Assembly: GCA_041391425.1 (NCBI GenBank) | Contig: JAWKNZ010000023.1 | Coordinates: 1-35,020, forward strand | Origin: JAWKNZ01 sp041391425 | GTDB lineage: Bacteria > Bdellovibrionota_B > Oligoflexia > Oligoflexales > JAWKNZ01 | Length of the DNA: 35,020 bases | Reading direction: 5' to 3' | Part shown: piece by piece, positions 1 to 8,932 of the stretch | Layout of the letters: each line of letters opens with the position of its first letter | Numbering within the stretch: position 1 is the stretch's first letter | Notes under the pieces: model-generated | What the model saw: the letters and a program-made list of their open reading frames with translations, nothing else | Database searches by the model: none | Told to the model about the DNA's origin: nothing | Position numbers and translations under genes: made by a program

Positions 1-255
1 TGCCCCAAGCTATCTTGTCGTGCGCAGCTTATTTGAAGGATTAACGCTGGGATTTTTTATACGCAACTAGTTGTGATTAGAGGATGTTCAATAGTGCAAG
101 AGTCCATAGCAACATGAACAGTTTTAAAAAAAATAGAACCATTAGAGAGCATTAAAGAGCAAATAGTGGAGAAGCTTTCTAAATAGATAGAAGCTCAGAG
201 GGAGTAGAAATAGGACTCATAAAAAATTTCTGCTCTGCAAATGAGGGAAATCGGC

Positions 256-1164
256 ATGCAGCTATTCAAAATTAAATATTTTATCTTACTACTAACAGTA
301 CTGTTTTGTTACTCCTGCGATAGCAAGGCAATCAAACGTCAGGTAGGTGGATTTTTTGGTGCTGATTTGGGGGAAAGAAATTATTCCCCTACCATCGACA
401 GTGACCAAGATGGATTAAGCGACTTAGAAGAGATAGACCTCGGCTCCGATCCCAATAACCCTGACTCAGATGGTGATGGGGTCGTTGACGGCGATGAAGA
501 TAGTGATGGCGATGGACTCAGTAATGCGGCTGAGGTTGCCCTTGGCTATGACCCCTTCCAAACAACATCAAATACCAGTAAATACGCCGATCTTTCTCCT
601 GATCTTTCCGTAAGTGACGGCGATAAAGATATGGATAATGACGGGATTGCTAACTGGTATGAAGCAAAATACGATATGAATTCCCTCGATCCAAGTGATA
701 AGGACTTAGATTTTGACAAAGACGGTTTTATCAATTCAGAAGAATTCCCTGACTACTCTCCTAGATCAAGCAACAGCTTTCCTGGCCTTCCTAATTACGC
801 AAGAGGCTTTGATTCCGATTCAAATATCTTGGGGCGCACCAACGGTAAAACCGTCGATTTTACGTTTTCTCTATGCCAAGAAGATGAATCGGTAGCAATT
901 AGCTTGGATGGTTCTAGCACTCCTGACGCCAGTGCCTTTGTAACCTGTAATACTGAGCAGCGGGGTATTTCGCAAGAACTTAACTTCACTTCCGATCAAA
1001 CTTACAAAGTCTATATTTGGAGAAAAGTAGCCGGCTCCCTGCGCCCTTATCCAGCGAGTATTGACCTTGTATACGATACAACAGGTCCGAGCGGCAGCCT
1101 CAAAACCACATCGTTCGTTCGACACCTCGAGTTGTGGAAAACCAATGTAACGCTGAAGATATAA
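256..1164 (+). CDS. Secreted lipoprotein with thrombospondin type 3-like Asp-rich calcium repeats
   Basis: Start chosen at the ATG at 256 because GAGGG lies about 8 nt upstream; an in-frame ATG at 241 has no ribosome site. Residues 1-20 form a basic/hydrophobic signal peptide ending in FCYSC, a weak lipobox (Cys at -3 and Tyr at -2 are atypical), so lipidation is likely but unproven. Residues about 45-170 carry repeated D-x-D-x-D-G motifs (DSDQDGLSD, DSDGDGVVDGDEDSDGDGLS, DKDMDNDGIAN, DFDKDGFINSEE) typical of TSP3/EF-hand-like calcium-binding loops. The remainder looks like a beta-sandwich module ending in the linker-like DTTGP. After this only about 20 unrelated residues follow, and an insertion sequence begins within about 30-90 bp, so the C-terminus may be truncated. 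Function unknown; probably an envelope or surface calcium-binding protein. Confidence 0.75.
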   Translation: MQLFKIKYFILLLTVLFCYSCDSKAIKRQVGGFFGADLGERNYSPTIDSDQDGLSDLEEIDLGSDPNNPDSDGDGVVDGDEDSDGDGLSNAAEVALGYDPFQTTSNTSKYADLSPDLSVSDGDKDMDNDGIANWYEAKYDMNSLDPSDKDLDFDKDGFINSEEFPDYSPRSSNSFPGLPNYARGFDSDSNILGRTNGKTVDFTFSLCQEDESVAISLDGSSTPDASAFVTCNTEQRGISQELNFTSDQTYKVYIWRKVAGSLRPYPASIDLVYDTTGPSGSLKTTSFVRHLELWKTNVTLKI

Positions 1165-1189
1165 GGAAATAAAATTTTTTGCTTAAAAA

Positions 1190-2941
1190 TGTAGTACTAG
1201 GTTTTTAGACATAAATTTATTTTTATATGTTTATTAATTGACATAAATAATATTTGTGTAGTATTCATTATGGCATGTATCTAAAAGAAGTTATCCAAAA
1301 AACAAAAAAAGGCCCAAAACGCAGATACCTGCAATTTGTCGAGTCAGTGCGCACAGAAAAAGGCCCAAGACAAAATATATTAGTCAACCTGGGACGCATT
1401 GATGATAAAGAAGGATGCCAGCGCCTTGAAGTGTTAACCCAAGCTCTTTTACAAATATCTCAGACTATTCATATATTGGATCCAAAAAATGACCTAGAAG
1501 GAGCATCGGCAAAGCAATTAGGAATGGAGCTTATCTTTAGACGATTATTTCAACAAATTGGAATAGAGAAGATATTAGAAAAGGTCTTTTTAGATATTAA
1601 TACTGATTTTGACGTCAAAGATGCTTTATTTAATCTTATCCTTAATCGCTTAAGTAATCCTGTATCTAAACATGCTATTACTGACTGGCAAGAAGATGAA
1701 TTTCAAGTCAATCCTTATGATCTACACCAATACTATAGAGCTATGGATTATCTGCATGACAATCTAAAAACGTTAGAATCAGAAATTTTTACTACAATGA
1801 AGTCTTTATCAAATGCAAGAAAGTCGGAGTTTTCGATAGCATTATTTGACACCACCAGTGTCTCCTACTATGGTAACGGCGACGAAGAAGAGTCTTTTCT
1901 TAACTATGGCTTTTCTAAGAACAGGCGCAGCGATTTAAAGCAGATTGTGGTCGGCGTAGCTATGACAAAAGATGGTATTCCTATTAGCCACGAAACCTAC
2001 TCTGGCAACACTAATGATATTTCAGCGTTTAAGAAAATTATTGAAAAGTTTGCATCTAAGCACAATCAAAATAATGTAACTTTTGTGGGAGATCGAGGTC
2101 TTGTAAGTCAAAAAAACGTCAAATATCTTCAAGAATCCCACTACAAATACATTCTTGGTTACAAAATGCGCACTATTAACAAAGAAGATAGGGCAGCCCT
2201 TCTTAAAAAAGCTAACCTTAAGACCATCAAAAAAAATCTTGAGTATAGAGATTTAGAGTATAAAGGACAGAGGATCATTGTCTATTACAATGCAGAACGC
2301 GCAGAAAAAGACAAACTTAAGCGAAATGAAGTACTTGATCGTATAAAAGACAAGCTCAAAAATGCTTCGATTAAATCCATAGTAAGCAACAAAGATTATA
2401 AAAAATATTTAAAAATAGAAGGCGAGACTCCGACTCTTGACCAACAAAAAATCAATGCTGACTCGGTTTTTGATGGTGTTTTTGTCTTGACCACCAATAC
2501 TAGCATAACACCCAGCAAAGCTGTGGAAACATATAGGAGCTTATGGCAATGCGAGGCGGGGTTTCGAACACTTAAATCGGAGTTGGACCTTCAACCTTTA
2601 TTCCATCGCAAAGAGCGGCGTATTCGATCTCATGTATTTATTTGCTTTTTAGCTCTTATAGCTAAGAATTTACTTTTGAAAAAAATACGAGCAGTTGACA
2701 AGGAAGCTTCTTATCGTAAAACTATTTTAGATTTAAAAAGGCTACAAGCAATGAGCCTCAAGATTCACAATAGTCACGTTACCATTAGAAGTGAAATTGG
2801 AAAAGATGCTAAGCTTGCTTTTCGTGCTCTTCAAATGGCGTTCCCTAAAAAAGTATTGACTTATACCAACGAAGATTTGATTGTCATCCGTTAAATTTCT
2901 TTACAAAATCAAAAAATAAAATTTGTGCACCTATGCAACTG
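1190..2941 (+). mobile_element. IS1634-type (IS4 superfamily) insertion sequence, ends approximate
   Basis: The element is inferred from the single transposase gene plus short non-coding flanks. Possible terminal inverted repeats are weak: GTAGTACTAGG near 1191 against the reverse complement GTTGCATAGGTG ending near 2939, both followed by AAATTT and T-rich sequence. I could not identify a convincing target duplication, so the boundaries are estimates. It lies just after the calcium-repeat lipoprotein. Confidence 0.6.
1275..2894 (+). CDS. IS1634-family transposase (DDE type)
   Basis: DDE transposase of the IS4 superfamily, cutting and joining DNA in the cytoplasm. The open frame begins at a TTG at 1254, but the ATG at 1275 (MYLKEVIQKT) matches the usual N-terminus of the family and gives 539 residues, a normal length. 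Catalytic candidates: D192 in FDTTSVSYYG, D273 in FVGDRGLVS, and E427 in the Y-x-x-L-W-x-x-E signature YRSLWQCEAGFR. The frame is intact, so the copy may be active. Lysine-rich and AT-rich composition resembles the surrounding genes, so base use alone does not show recent import. Confidence 0.9.
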   Translation: MYLKEVIQKTKKGPKRRYLQFVESVRTEKGPRQNILVNLGRIDDKEGCQRLEVLTQALLQISQTIHILDPKNDLEGASAKQLGMELIFRRLFQQIGIEKILEKVFLDINTDFDVKDALFNLILNRLSNPVSKHAITDWQEDEFQVNPYDLHQYYRAMDYLHDNLKTLESEIFTTMKSLSNARKSEFSIALFDTTSVSYYGNGDEEESFLNYGFSKNRRSDLKQIVVGVAMTKDGIPISHETYSGNTNDISAFKKIIEKFASKHNQNNVTFVGDRGLVSQKNVKYLQESHYKYILGYKMRTINKEDRAALLKKANLKTIKKNLEYRDLEYKGQRIIVYYNAERAEKDKLKRNEVLDRIKDKLKNASIKSIVSNKDYKKYLKIEGETPTLDQQKINADSVFDGVFVLTTNTSITPSKAVETYRSLWQCEAGFRTLKSELDLQPLFHRKERRIRSHVFICFLALIAKNLLLKKIRAVDKEASYRKTILDLKRLQAMSLKIHNSHVTIRSEIGKDAKLAFRALQMAFPKKVLTYTNEDLIVIR

Positions 2942-3032
2942 TCGAACTTACGTCAAAGCTTACCCACCACGAAGGAAGGAGAGCCGGAGAGCCATTTAAA
3001 TCAGAAATTAGACCAAAATTCCGTACCCACAA

Positions 3033-3098
3033 ATAAAAAAAGCCACCTTTGCAATTCCTCAAAACCCGTTCGGGTTGAGGAGGACACAAAGTGGCCTT
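3033..3098 (-). terminator. Long-stem Rho-independent terminator of tRNA-Pro
   Basis: Read on the minus strand, just downstream of tRNA-Pro, GGCCACTTTG pairs with CAAAGGTGGC (one mismatch/bulge). Inside it sits a second hairpin, CCTCAACCCG paired with CGGGTTTTGAGG. The outer stem is followed directly by TTTTTTTATTT. The two-tier hairpin plus T-run fits an intrinsic terminator. Confidence 0.75.
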
Positions 3099-3108
3099 CA
3101 ATCAAGAA

Positions 3109-3184
3109 TGGTCGGGGTGACAAGATTTGAACTTGCGACCTCATGCTCCCAAAGCACGCGCGCTACCAACTGCGCTACACCCCG
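3109..3184 (-). tRNA. tRNA-Pro(TGG)
   Basis: The minus strand folds as a tRNA of 76 nt. The acceptor stem CGGGGTG pairs with CACCCCG, then discriminator A and an encoded CCA. D arm is GCGCAGTTGGTAGCGC, the anticodon loop TTTGGGA gives anticodon TGG (UGG), and the T arm contains GTTCAAATC. The overall sequence is that of bacterial tRNA-Pro(UGG). A strong terminator follows it. Confidence 0.95.
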
Positions 3185-3300
3185 TATTAAATTTTTTGAG
3201 ATACGATTGATATCTCACCTGTATGAGAACGTCAATAAAGAACATGCGTGTGTTTACAGATTGTCAAAAATTAATGTTTTCAATATATAGGGCTTGATAG

Positions 3301-4050
3301 ATGATTGGGGTAGAAAAAGTGGTTTTTTTTAAAGCAGTACCGACGGATGATGGGAGTTATACTGTTTACTCTCAACAAAGAGATGAGTGTTATCACTCTA
3401 TTAGCGGAGCTTTTTACGAAGCTAGACGCCTCTATATTGATGAAAGTAAAGTTTCAGAAGCTTTTGCAAGTGGATCGGCTGTGCCGGTCGGTGTACTAGA
3501 TGTAGGCTTAGGACTTGGCTATAATGCATTGGCCACTATAGAGGCTTGGGCCCATATGCCGGCAGTTTGCTGCGAATTGGAGGTGGCCAGCTTGGAGTGT
3601 TATGTTGAGCTTATTGAGGCGTTAGCCTCTGGGGAGTCTTCCTGGCAGAAAAATTGGCCTGCAGAGTGGGTTAACTTTTGCCGCACTTTAAAGCAGGTTT
3701 CTGGTAATAAGTGGGTCGGAGAGATCAAACACCCCCAAGCATCTCACTGTTGCAATTGGAATATTTATTTAGGTGATGCTACAAAACAGTATCTTCCACG
3801 CCCAGCTTCGGGTGGTAAATGGGATTATATATGGCAAGATCCGTTTTCACCGAAAAAAAATCCTGATATGTGGAACGAAAATTGGTTTTCTAAGCTCCGA
3901 GGTGGGTCTTCGCCTTCTACTCAGCTTTTGACATATAGCTGTTCTCGCGTGGTTAAGGACAACCTTAGTGTTAGTGGCTGGGATTGGTCTTTGATAAAAG
4001 CGCCAGGTAAAAAGAAGAATTGGCTTAAAGCTGTGATCCGTCCTGATTGA
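3301..4050 (+). CDS. MnmD/MnmC-N-like tRNA U34 methyltransferase (DUF752)
   Basis: SAM-dependent methyltransferase of the MnmC methyltransferase-domain family, which in MnmC methylates 5-aminomethyl-(2-thio)uridine at tRNA position 34. The 249-aa protein has the SAM motif I (VLDVGLGLGYNALATIEAW, about residues 63-81), the acidic LGDATKQYLP segment, and the family signature WQDPFSPKKNPDMWNENWF followed by TYSCSRVV and a C-terminal APGKKKNW segment like the family's GFGRKREM end. The MnmC FAD-oxidase domain is absent, so it is a stand-alone (MnmD) form. No strong Shine-Dalgarno precedes the ATG. It is convergent with exonuclease III. Family assignment is strong; exact substrate is inferred. Confidence 0.8.
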   Translation: MIGVEKVVFFKAVPTDDGSYTVYSQQRDECYHSISGAFYEARRLYIDESKVSEAFASGSAVPVGVLDVGLGLGYNALATIEAWAHMPAVCCELEVASLECYVELIEALASGESSWQKNWPAEWVNFCRTLKQVSGNKWVGEIKHPQASHCCNWNIYLGDATKQYLPRPASGGKWDYIWQDPFSPKKNPDMWNENWFSKLRGGSSPSTQLLTYSCSRVVKDNLSVSGWDWSLIKAPGKKKNWLKAVIRPD

Positions 4051-4070
4051 CTTTGATTTTTTATTTCTGA

Positions 4071-4838
4071 TTAAATTTCATAATCGATAATAAGTGGAGC
4101 GTGATCAGAAAACTTTTCGTCTTTAAATGTTTCTACTTTTTTTACGGAATCTTTTAGGCTGTTGCTTATAAGTTGGTAATCTATACGCCAACCGACGTTG
4201 TTTGCATAGGCGTTACCACGATTTGACCACCAAGTATATTCGCCTTCGTTTTTGTTTTTTACTCTAAAAGCATCAATATAACCGACCTTATCAATGATTT
4301 TATCCATCCATTGCCGTTCTTCAGGCAAGAAACCAGAATTTTTTTGATTTGAACGCCAGTTCTTGATATCAATTTTTTTGTGAGCAATATTATAATCGCC
4401 GCAAAAAATATATTTTCTGCTGTTCTTCTTATTTTGAATTAGTATTTCTTCAAACTTGTCCATAAAACTGTATTTGATTGCTTGCCGTTCTTCTCGAGCT
4501 GAGCCAGAGGGAAAGTAAACGGAGGCGATGCTTAAGTTTCCAATATTGACTTGGATGAAACGACCCTCTTGGTCCATGGTTTTCATTCCCATAGTATCTA
4601 TGATTTCATCGGGTTTGTGACGGGTATAGATCGCAACTCCGCTATAGCCTGGCTTTTCTGCAAATGAATAGGCGGCATGATAGCTTTTTAATCTATCTGG
4701 CATTTCAGGAATTTGTTCTTTTTGGGCTCTTATTTCTTGTAAGCAGATAAAATCGGCTTGGAGGCTTTCTAGCCATTGGTAGAAGCCTTTTTTTGCTGCT
4801 GACCTGATCCCGTTTACATTGCAACTTACTACTTTCAC
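4071..4838 (-). CDS. xthA: Exodeoxyribonuclease III / AP endonuclease
   Basis: Mg2+-dependent AP endonuclease and 3'-5' exonuclease of base-excision repair. Start set at GTG 4838 because AAGGAA lies a few bases upstream; a longer frame from 4874 would add 12 residues unlike the family. The 255-aa protein shows the EEP signatures in order: SCNVNGIRSAAKKGF, CLQEIRA (E35, metal), YSGVAIYTR, CGDYNIAHKKIDIKNW (Asp/Asn catalytic pair), WWSNRGNAYANNVGWRIDYQL, and FSDHAPLI (catalytic His). Length and motif order match bacterial exonuclease III. It is divergent from the two-component operon at 5135, with about 300 bp between them. Confidence 0.93.
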   Translation of the reverse strand: MKVVSCNVNGIRSAAKKGFYQWLESLQADFICLQEIRAQKEQIPEMPDRLKSYHAAYSFAEKPGYSGVAIYTRHKPDEIIDTMGMKTMDQEGRFIQVNIGNLSIASVYFPSGSAREERQAIKYSFMDKFEEILIQNKKNSRKYIFCGDYNIAHKKIDIKNWRSNQKNSGFLPEERQWMDKIIDKVGYIDAFRVKNKNEGEYTWWSNRGNAYANNVGWRIDYQLISNSLKDSVKKVETFKDEKFSDHAPLIIDYEI

Positions 4839-5044
4839 AATAAATTTCCTTGTGTCCCTAAGGTTGGTCACCAACCTAGTCTTCGCTTATATTGATGTTT
4901 GTCTGAGGCAAAATAACATGTATGGCGTTGTTTCGTTACCCTATTTTTATAAGTTTAGTCCGTCCACATACTGACGGAGTAAAAATTATACAATTATTTT
5001 CTGTTTAATAACAAATAGTTACTTGAAGTGTGTCCCTTATGTGC

Positions 5045-5110
5045 TTCTCATAATTGTTCTCATATTATATGATGTGTTTGCTTTCACATTACTGTGAATG
5101 GCTCGTCATT
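5045..5110 (+). promoter_or_regulatory. Candidate promoter/direct repeats upstream of response regulator
   Basis: TTCTCAT occurs at 5045 and again at 5057 (12-bp period), followed by the AT-rich TATTATAT, a possible -10 element, and TTTCACATTACTGTGAA, a short imperfect palindrome. OmpR-family regulators commonly bind direct repeats spaced about one helical turn in their own promoter, so autoregulation is plausible. This is a pattern-based suggestion only. Confidence 0.3.
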
Positions 5111-5134
5111 AATCTTTGAGGGAGGAAGATGTCC

Positions 5135-5872
5135 ATGAGAATTTTAGTTGTTGAGGACGATGCTCCATTGGCGAATATTTTGGTACGTTGTCTGAGAGAA
5201 GAAGCTTATGCTGTTGATCATGCTGCAGATGGCCAAGAAGCTGAATGGATGGCATTTGAAAATCCATATGATTTGATTATACTCGACCTTATGCTACCGC
5301 GGAAAAGTGGCAATGAGGTTTTAAAGGCTATTCGAGACGGTGGCATCGTGACGCCTGTTTTGATTTTAACTGCTAGAGATGCCTCTGAAGATGTTGTAAA
5401 AGGTTTGGATGGTGGAGCGGACGATTATTTAACAAAGCCCTTTAGTCTTGATGAGGTAATGGCAAGAGTCAGAGCATTGCTTCGTCGGAAAAGTTTAGGA
5501 GCTGATCCAATCATCAAAGCTGGACCTTTACGTATAGACCCGTCTCGTCGTGAAGTTACTTTAGATGGTATTAAAATCGATTTAACAGCTAAGGAATATG
5601 CATTACTTGAATACTTTGCTCGTAATGCTGGTAGTGTCCTTAGCAGGACTCAGCTTTCTGAGCACGTTTGGGACATTAATTTTGAACCGACGTCTAACGT
5701 TGTTGATGTTTATGTTGGTTATTTAAGGGCTAAGTTAGACAAGGCTTTTAATAAACCAATGATTAAGACGGTGCGCGGGCATGGGTATATGTTGGATATT
5801 TTGGAGGACGAACATTCAGGTTATCCTATGAACGAGTCAAAAAATGAGACATTGGCACATGCTACTTCTTGA
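5135..5872 (+). CDS. OmpR/PhoB-family response regulator
   Basis: DNA-binding regulator phosphorylated by the adjacent kinase. Two in-frame ATGs exist: 5129 is only 3 nt from GGAGG, while 5135 (MRILVVEDD) is 9 nt away and is preferred. Receiver domain about residues 1-115: acidic pair VVEDDAP, phospho-acceptor D51 in ILDLMLPRKSG, T in LILTARD, K101 in LTKPF. C-terminal winged helix about 130-230: LTAKEYALLEYFARNAG, then NVVDVYVGYLRAKLDK and the wing motif VRGHGYML. The 3' end overlaps the kinase gene by 29 bp, so the two are translationally linked. The last about 15 residues are a divergent tail. Signal unknown. Confidence 0.92.
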   Translation: MRILVVEDDAPLANILVRCLREEAYAVDHAADGQEAEWMAFENPYDLIILDLMLPRKSGNEVLKAIRDGGIVTPVLILTARDASEDVVKGLDGGADDYLTKPFSLDEVMARVRALLRRKSLGADPIIKAGPLRIDPSRREVTLDGIKIDLTAKEYALLEYFARNAGSVLSRTQLSEHVWDINFEPTSNVVDVYVGYLRAKLDKAFNKPMIKTVRGHGYMLDILEDEHSGYPMNESKNETLAHATS

Positions 5873-7391
5873 TCGAATTCCTGTTCGATTTAGGCTTTCC
5901 TTCGGCCACGCTTTATGGTTGGCTGTTCTTTTTTTGGGGGTAGGCTTTGGGCTGTATCGCGTTGTCGAGGTAAGAGTTTTGGACTCTGTCGATGCGGCTC
6001 TTTTATCCTCGGCGCGTTCCGTCCGAGATGCACGATTTCCGCATAGCCGTGATAAGAATCCTGTCGAGATTTTTTTTAAGCACTTTTTTCGTGATCCTTT
6101 ATATGTAGACCAACTTTTTAGTGGACGCTTCGTCCGGCCTTATGCTCAGCTTATCAATATGTCTGGAGAAGTGCGGTCTAAGACTGATAATTTGCTTGTG
6201 GCATTGCCCGTTACCCCTAAAGCTGTGGGAAGAGCTGAGCATGGCTTAGTGACCTTTGAAAATTTTAGGTATAAAAATAGGCCTCCAATGCGGCAAATTA
6301 CTATGCCGGTAATGAGTTTGGGAAAATTTACTGGTGAGCTTGTTCAGGTCGGAGCATCGCTTGAGCATATTTATCAAAATTTACATGAAATCGCATTAGT
6401 ACTCATTATTGGATTCTCTTTGGGCCTTATTGGCTCGATCTTTTTTGGCTACGTATTAGCCAAACGAGCGTTATCACCGGTACAAAATATCAGTAAAGCT
6501 GCTGGTGATTTGGGTATCGATGATTTGAGTGTAAGATTGCCGCTGCCTTCTGCTAATGATGAACTTAGAGAATTGTCGGTTACTTTTAACGCGATGCTTG
6601 ACCGGCTTGAAGAGGCTGTTAAAAGATTAAGACGATTTACTGGCGATGTATCTCATGAGTTGAGGACGCCTCTGGCTGTGTTGCGAGGAGAGGCTGAGCT
6701 TGCTTTGAGGCGAGATCGTAGTTCTGATGAATATAAAAATACTTTAAAAACCATCAATCACGAAGCTGTCCATATGACAAAAATCGTAGAAGATTTATTG
6801 CTTTTAGCTAAGGCAGAAGCTAAGTCTGTTGCTATGAATTGGGTTTCAATTCCGATAGATGCTTTTATTTATGAGGTTGTTGGGCATCTATCCACCATAT
6901 TTAAAGAAAAAGAAATAGAGCTTAAAGTCAATATTCAGAGCTCTGCGGGAGAAGTATGTATATCGCAAAACCTTTTGGCTCTTGCTCTGAAGAACTTACT
7001 TGTCAATGCTTGTAAGCACTCAAAGGCAGATTCCATCGTTGAGATAAACGCATTCGGAGGAGACTCTGATGTTTATTTTGAAGTGGCCGATTTTGGTGAA
7101 GGGATTCCGGAAGAATCGCTACCATTGATTTTTGACTCATTTTATCGGGCTGACACTGCTAGAAATCGTGCGGCCGGTGGAGTTGGTATTGGGCTTAGTC
7201 TTGCCAAGGCTCTTGTTAAACTTCATGGAGGGGAATTAACGGTATCTTCTGTTTATGGAGAAGGCTCAAAATTTGTGATCAAGCTGCCAAGAAATCTTGA
7301 TAAGCTGTCAACGCCTTCATCGAACACTCTTTCTTCGAATACTTCCATAAGTCAAAATTCGCTGTTAGTTGAGCCGATACCGCAAATATAG
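5844..7391 (+). CDS. Sensor histidine kinase (HAMP, HisKA, HATPase)
   Basis: Inner-membrane sensor kinase partner of the preceding regulator. The 515-aa protein has TM1 about residues 20-41, a periplasmic sensor of about 140 residues, TM2 about 183-206, a HAMP domain about 205-258 (SPVQNISKAAGDLGIDDLSVRLP), and an H-box FTGDVSHELRTPLAVLRGE with H271. The ATPase domain has N-box NLLVNACKHSKA, G1 VADFGEGIPEE, F-box IFDSFYRAD and G2 GGVGIGLSLAKAL. Layout resembles CusS/heavy-metal-type kinases, but the ligand cannot be read from the sequence. A Ser/Asn-rich tail of about 30 residues follows the catalytic core. Start could also be the ATG at 5859; no clear ribosome site discriminates, and translation is probably coupled to the upstream gene. 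Confidence 0.92.
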   Translation: MRHWHMLLLDRIPVRFRLSFGHALWLAVLFLGVGFGLYRVVEVRVLDSVDAALLSSARSVRDARFPHSRDKNPVEIFFKHFFRDPLYVDQLFSGRFVRPYAQLINMSGEVRSKTDNLLVALPVTPKAVGRAEHGLVTFENFRYKNRPPMRQITMPVMSLGKFTGELVQVGASLEHIYQNLHEIALVLIIGFSLGLIGSIFFGYVLAKRALSPVQNISKAAGDLGIDDLSVRLPLPSANDELRELSVTFNAMLDRLEEAVKRLRRFTGDVSHELRTPLAVLRGEAELALRRDRSSDEYKNTLKTINHEAVHMTKIVEDLLLLAKAEAKSVAMNWVSIPIDAFIYEVVGHLSTIFKEKEIELKVNIQSSAGEVCISQNLLALALKNLLVNACKHSKADSIVEINAFGGDSDVYFEVADFGEGIPEESLPLIFDSFYRADTARNRAAGGVGIGLSLAKALVKLHGGELTVSSVYGEGSKFVIKLPRNLDKLSTPSSNTLSSNTSISQNSLLVEPIPQI

Positions 7392-7528
7392 ACTATTTTT
7401 CTAGTATTCTCGCTTATAAGTTTTTTGATGCTTGACTTGCTGGGGTGTCTAAGGTCTAGTTAAAAATAACATTGGTTATAAATGTGTATAGTTTTGCTGT
7501 TCTTTTCTTTGCACTTTAATGTATTTGG

Positions 7529-8932
7529 TTAGGTAGTCTTAGAGGTTGTTTGATCTAAGTGTATGGCATCGGCGAGCGTGGTGTCGTTAGGCTCTTTTTG
7601 TAATACATCTTGAATGCTTTTGAGTTTTTTTAGATAGTCGATTGGGATGTTCTTTTTCCAGTTAGCAAAAACTTCTTGTGTCGATTGTAATAAATCGTGT
7701 GAAATTTGTTGTGTAGAAAGTTTATCTGCTGGGATCCGAGGAAAAAACTTACTAGTCATATAGTCTGCTGTCTCTGTTTCGCTTGTGGTGTTAGTGGCAG
7801 CTATATACTGTAAATTTTCTAAAATGAATAAGGAGTCGGATACCCATATTGCAGGAATGTTGAATTCTTTGACGAGCTCAGATCCCGATATTCCCTTACC
7901 AGAGCCTGTCGAAAATTCTCTATAAATTGCTAGCAATACTAACAAAGGCATGAGTGATTGCAAACGGAGCTCGCGAATTTTTGCTTCAGGGCTTTTTTCA
8001 TTTTCGTCTTCTTGAGATTTAGTTTTTGCTGGTGGAAAGCCTTGTTGGATCCGCCAAGCTAAAACAGAGCCTAGCAGTATGATAATCCAGCAGATGTAAA
8101 TCCAAAATAAGAATAAGGGCAGTGCAGCGAGGGCGCCGTAGATAGCTGCGTGTTTTGAAAAGTTCGATACGTAGTAGCTAAATAAAGAACTTGCTTGGCG
8201 AAATAAGAAGCTTGCTATAAGTGATCCTACGAGAGCTTCCATGCTGGATACTTTACAATTAGGACCTATCTTATATAGGAAAAAGAAGAATATTAAGATA
8301 GGCAAAAACCCTAATAGTTTTCCCACCCAAGGTGAGTGCGTCGCCTCTTCTGTAGTTGCAAAGTTAAGTATACTTGTAAAACTAAACCCTGATGCGATAC
8401 CGAATGTCATTGATGCAATAAAAGCGCCAAGCGTCAGGAAAGTCCAAAAGTAAATCATTCTGGTGAGCATGTTACGTTCTTTTCTTACTAACCAGATTCT
8501 ATTTAGAGAATTTTCTATCTGCTTTAATAGCATGATTAAGGTAATAAGCATGCCTGCAAACCCTGATATGCCAATATTTCTAACATTTAAGTTTTCTATA
8601 AATTGGCTCAGTACTTGACTGACTTGATCACCAGTACCTTGTGCTAAGTTTGTTATTATAAAACTTTGTATTGTTGCCATTAACTGGCTGTCTTTGCCTA
8701 AAATGGGTGTAAATAATGTCAATATTGAGAACATAGCAGCAAGTGATGGAACTATGGAGAGAAGTGTTGTATACGCCATTGCAGATGCCTGCTTTGGGAT
8801 GTCACAACGAATCAAATCCTGAATAAGTGTTTCCACTATAAATACAATTTTTTGAACACTTGAAGGAATAGGTAGCTTGCGCAATATGTTTGATAGTCCA
8901 GGAATCTTATTGGCAAGGCTACTTAGTTTCAA
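7529..8932 (-). CDS. YihY/BrkB-family inner-membrane protein
   Basis: Polytopic membrane protein of the YihY/virulence factor BrkB family, once mislabelled ribonuclease BN; its biochemical role is unsettled. The 467-aa protein has about six hydrophobic segments between residues 40 and 290, starting with the family-like QASAMAYTTLLSIVPSLAAMFS and including LRGIS-region equivalents (KQIENSLNRIWLVRKERN) and LPLFLFWIYICWIIILLGSVLAW. A soluble C-terminal region of about 170 residues has a winged-helix look (GISGSELVKEFNIPAIWVSDSLFILENLQYI). The start is TTG at 8932, overlapping the stop of the upstream gene as TTGA, so translation is likely coupled. Convergent with the histidine kinase gene; no terminator is evident in the 137-bp gap. 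Confidence 0.85.
   Translation of the reverse strand: MKLSSLANKIPGLSNILRKLPIPSSVQKIVFIVETLIQDLIRCDIPKQASAMAYTTLLSIVPSLAAMFSILTLFTPILGKDSQLMATIQSFIITNLAQGTGDQVSQVLSQFIENLNVRNIGISGFAGMLITLIMLLKQIENSLNRIWLVRKERNMLTRMIYFWTFLTLGAFIASMTFGIASGFSFTSILNFATTEEATHSPWVGKLLGFLPILIFFFFLYKIGPNCKVSSMEALVGSLIASFLFRQASSLFSYYVSNFSKHAAIYGALAALPLFLFWIYICWIIILLGSVLAWRIQQGFPPAKTKSQEDENEKSPEAKIRELRLQSLMPLLVLLAIYREFSTGSGKGISGSELVKEFNIPAIWVSDSLFILENLQYIAATNTTSETETADYMTSKFFPRIPADKLSTQQISHDLLQSTQEVFANWKKNIPIDYLKKLKSIQDVLQKEPNDTTLADAIHLDQTTSKTT

Noticed and set aside
2..70. Open frame ending at 70 that could be the 3' end of a gene cut by the window edge
   Set aside because: Only 22 codons are visible; their composition is plausible but too short to support a call.
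2933..3290. Two short plus-strand frames across the tRNA region
   Set aside because: They run through tRNA-Pro and its terminator on the opposite strand and have no ribosome sites.
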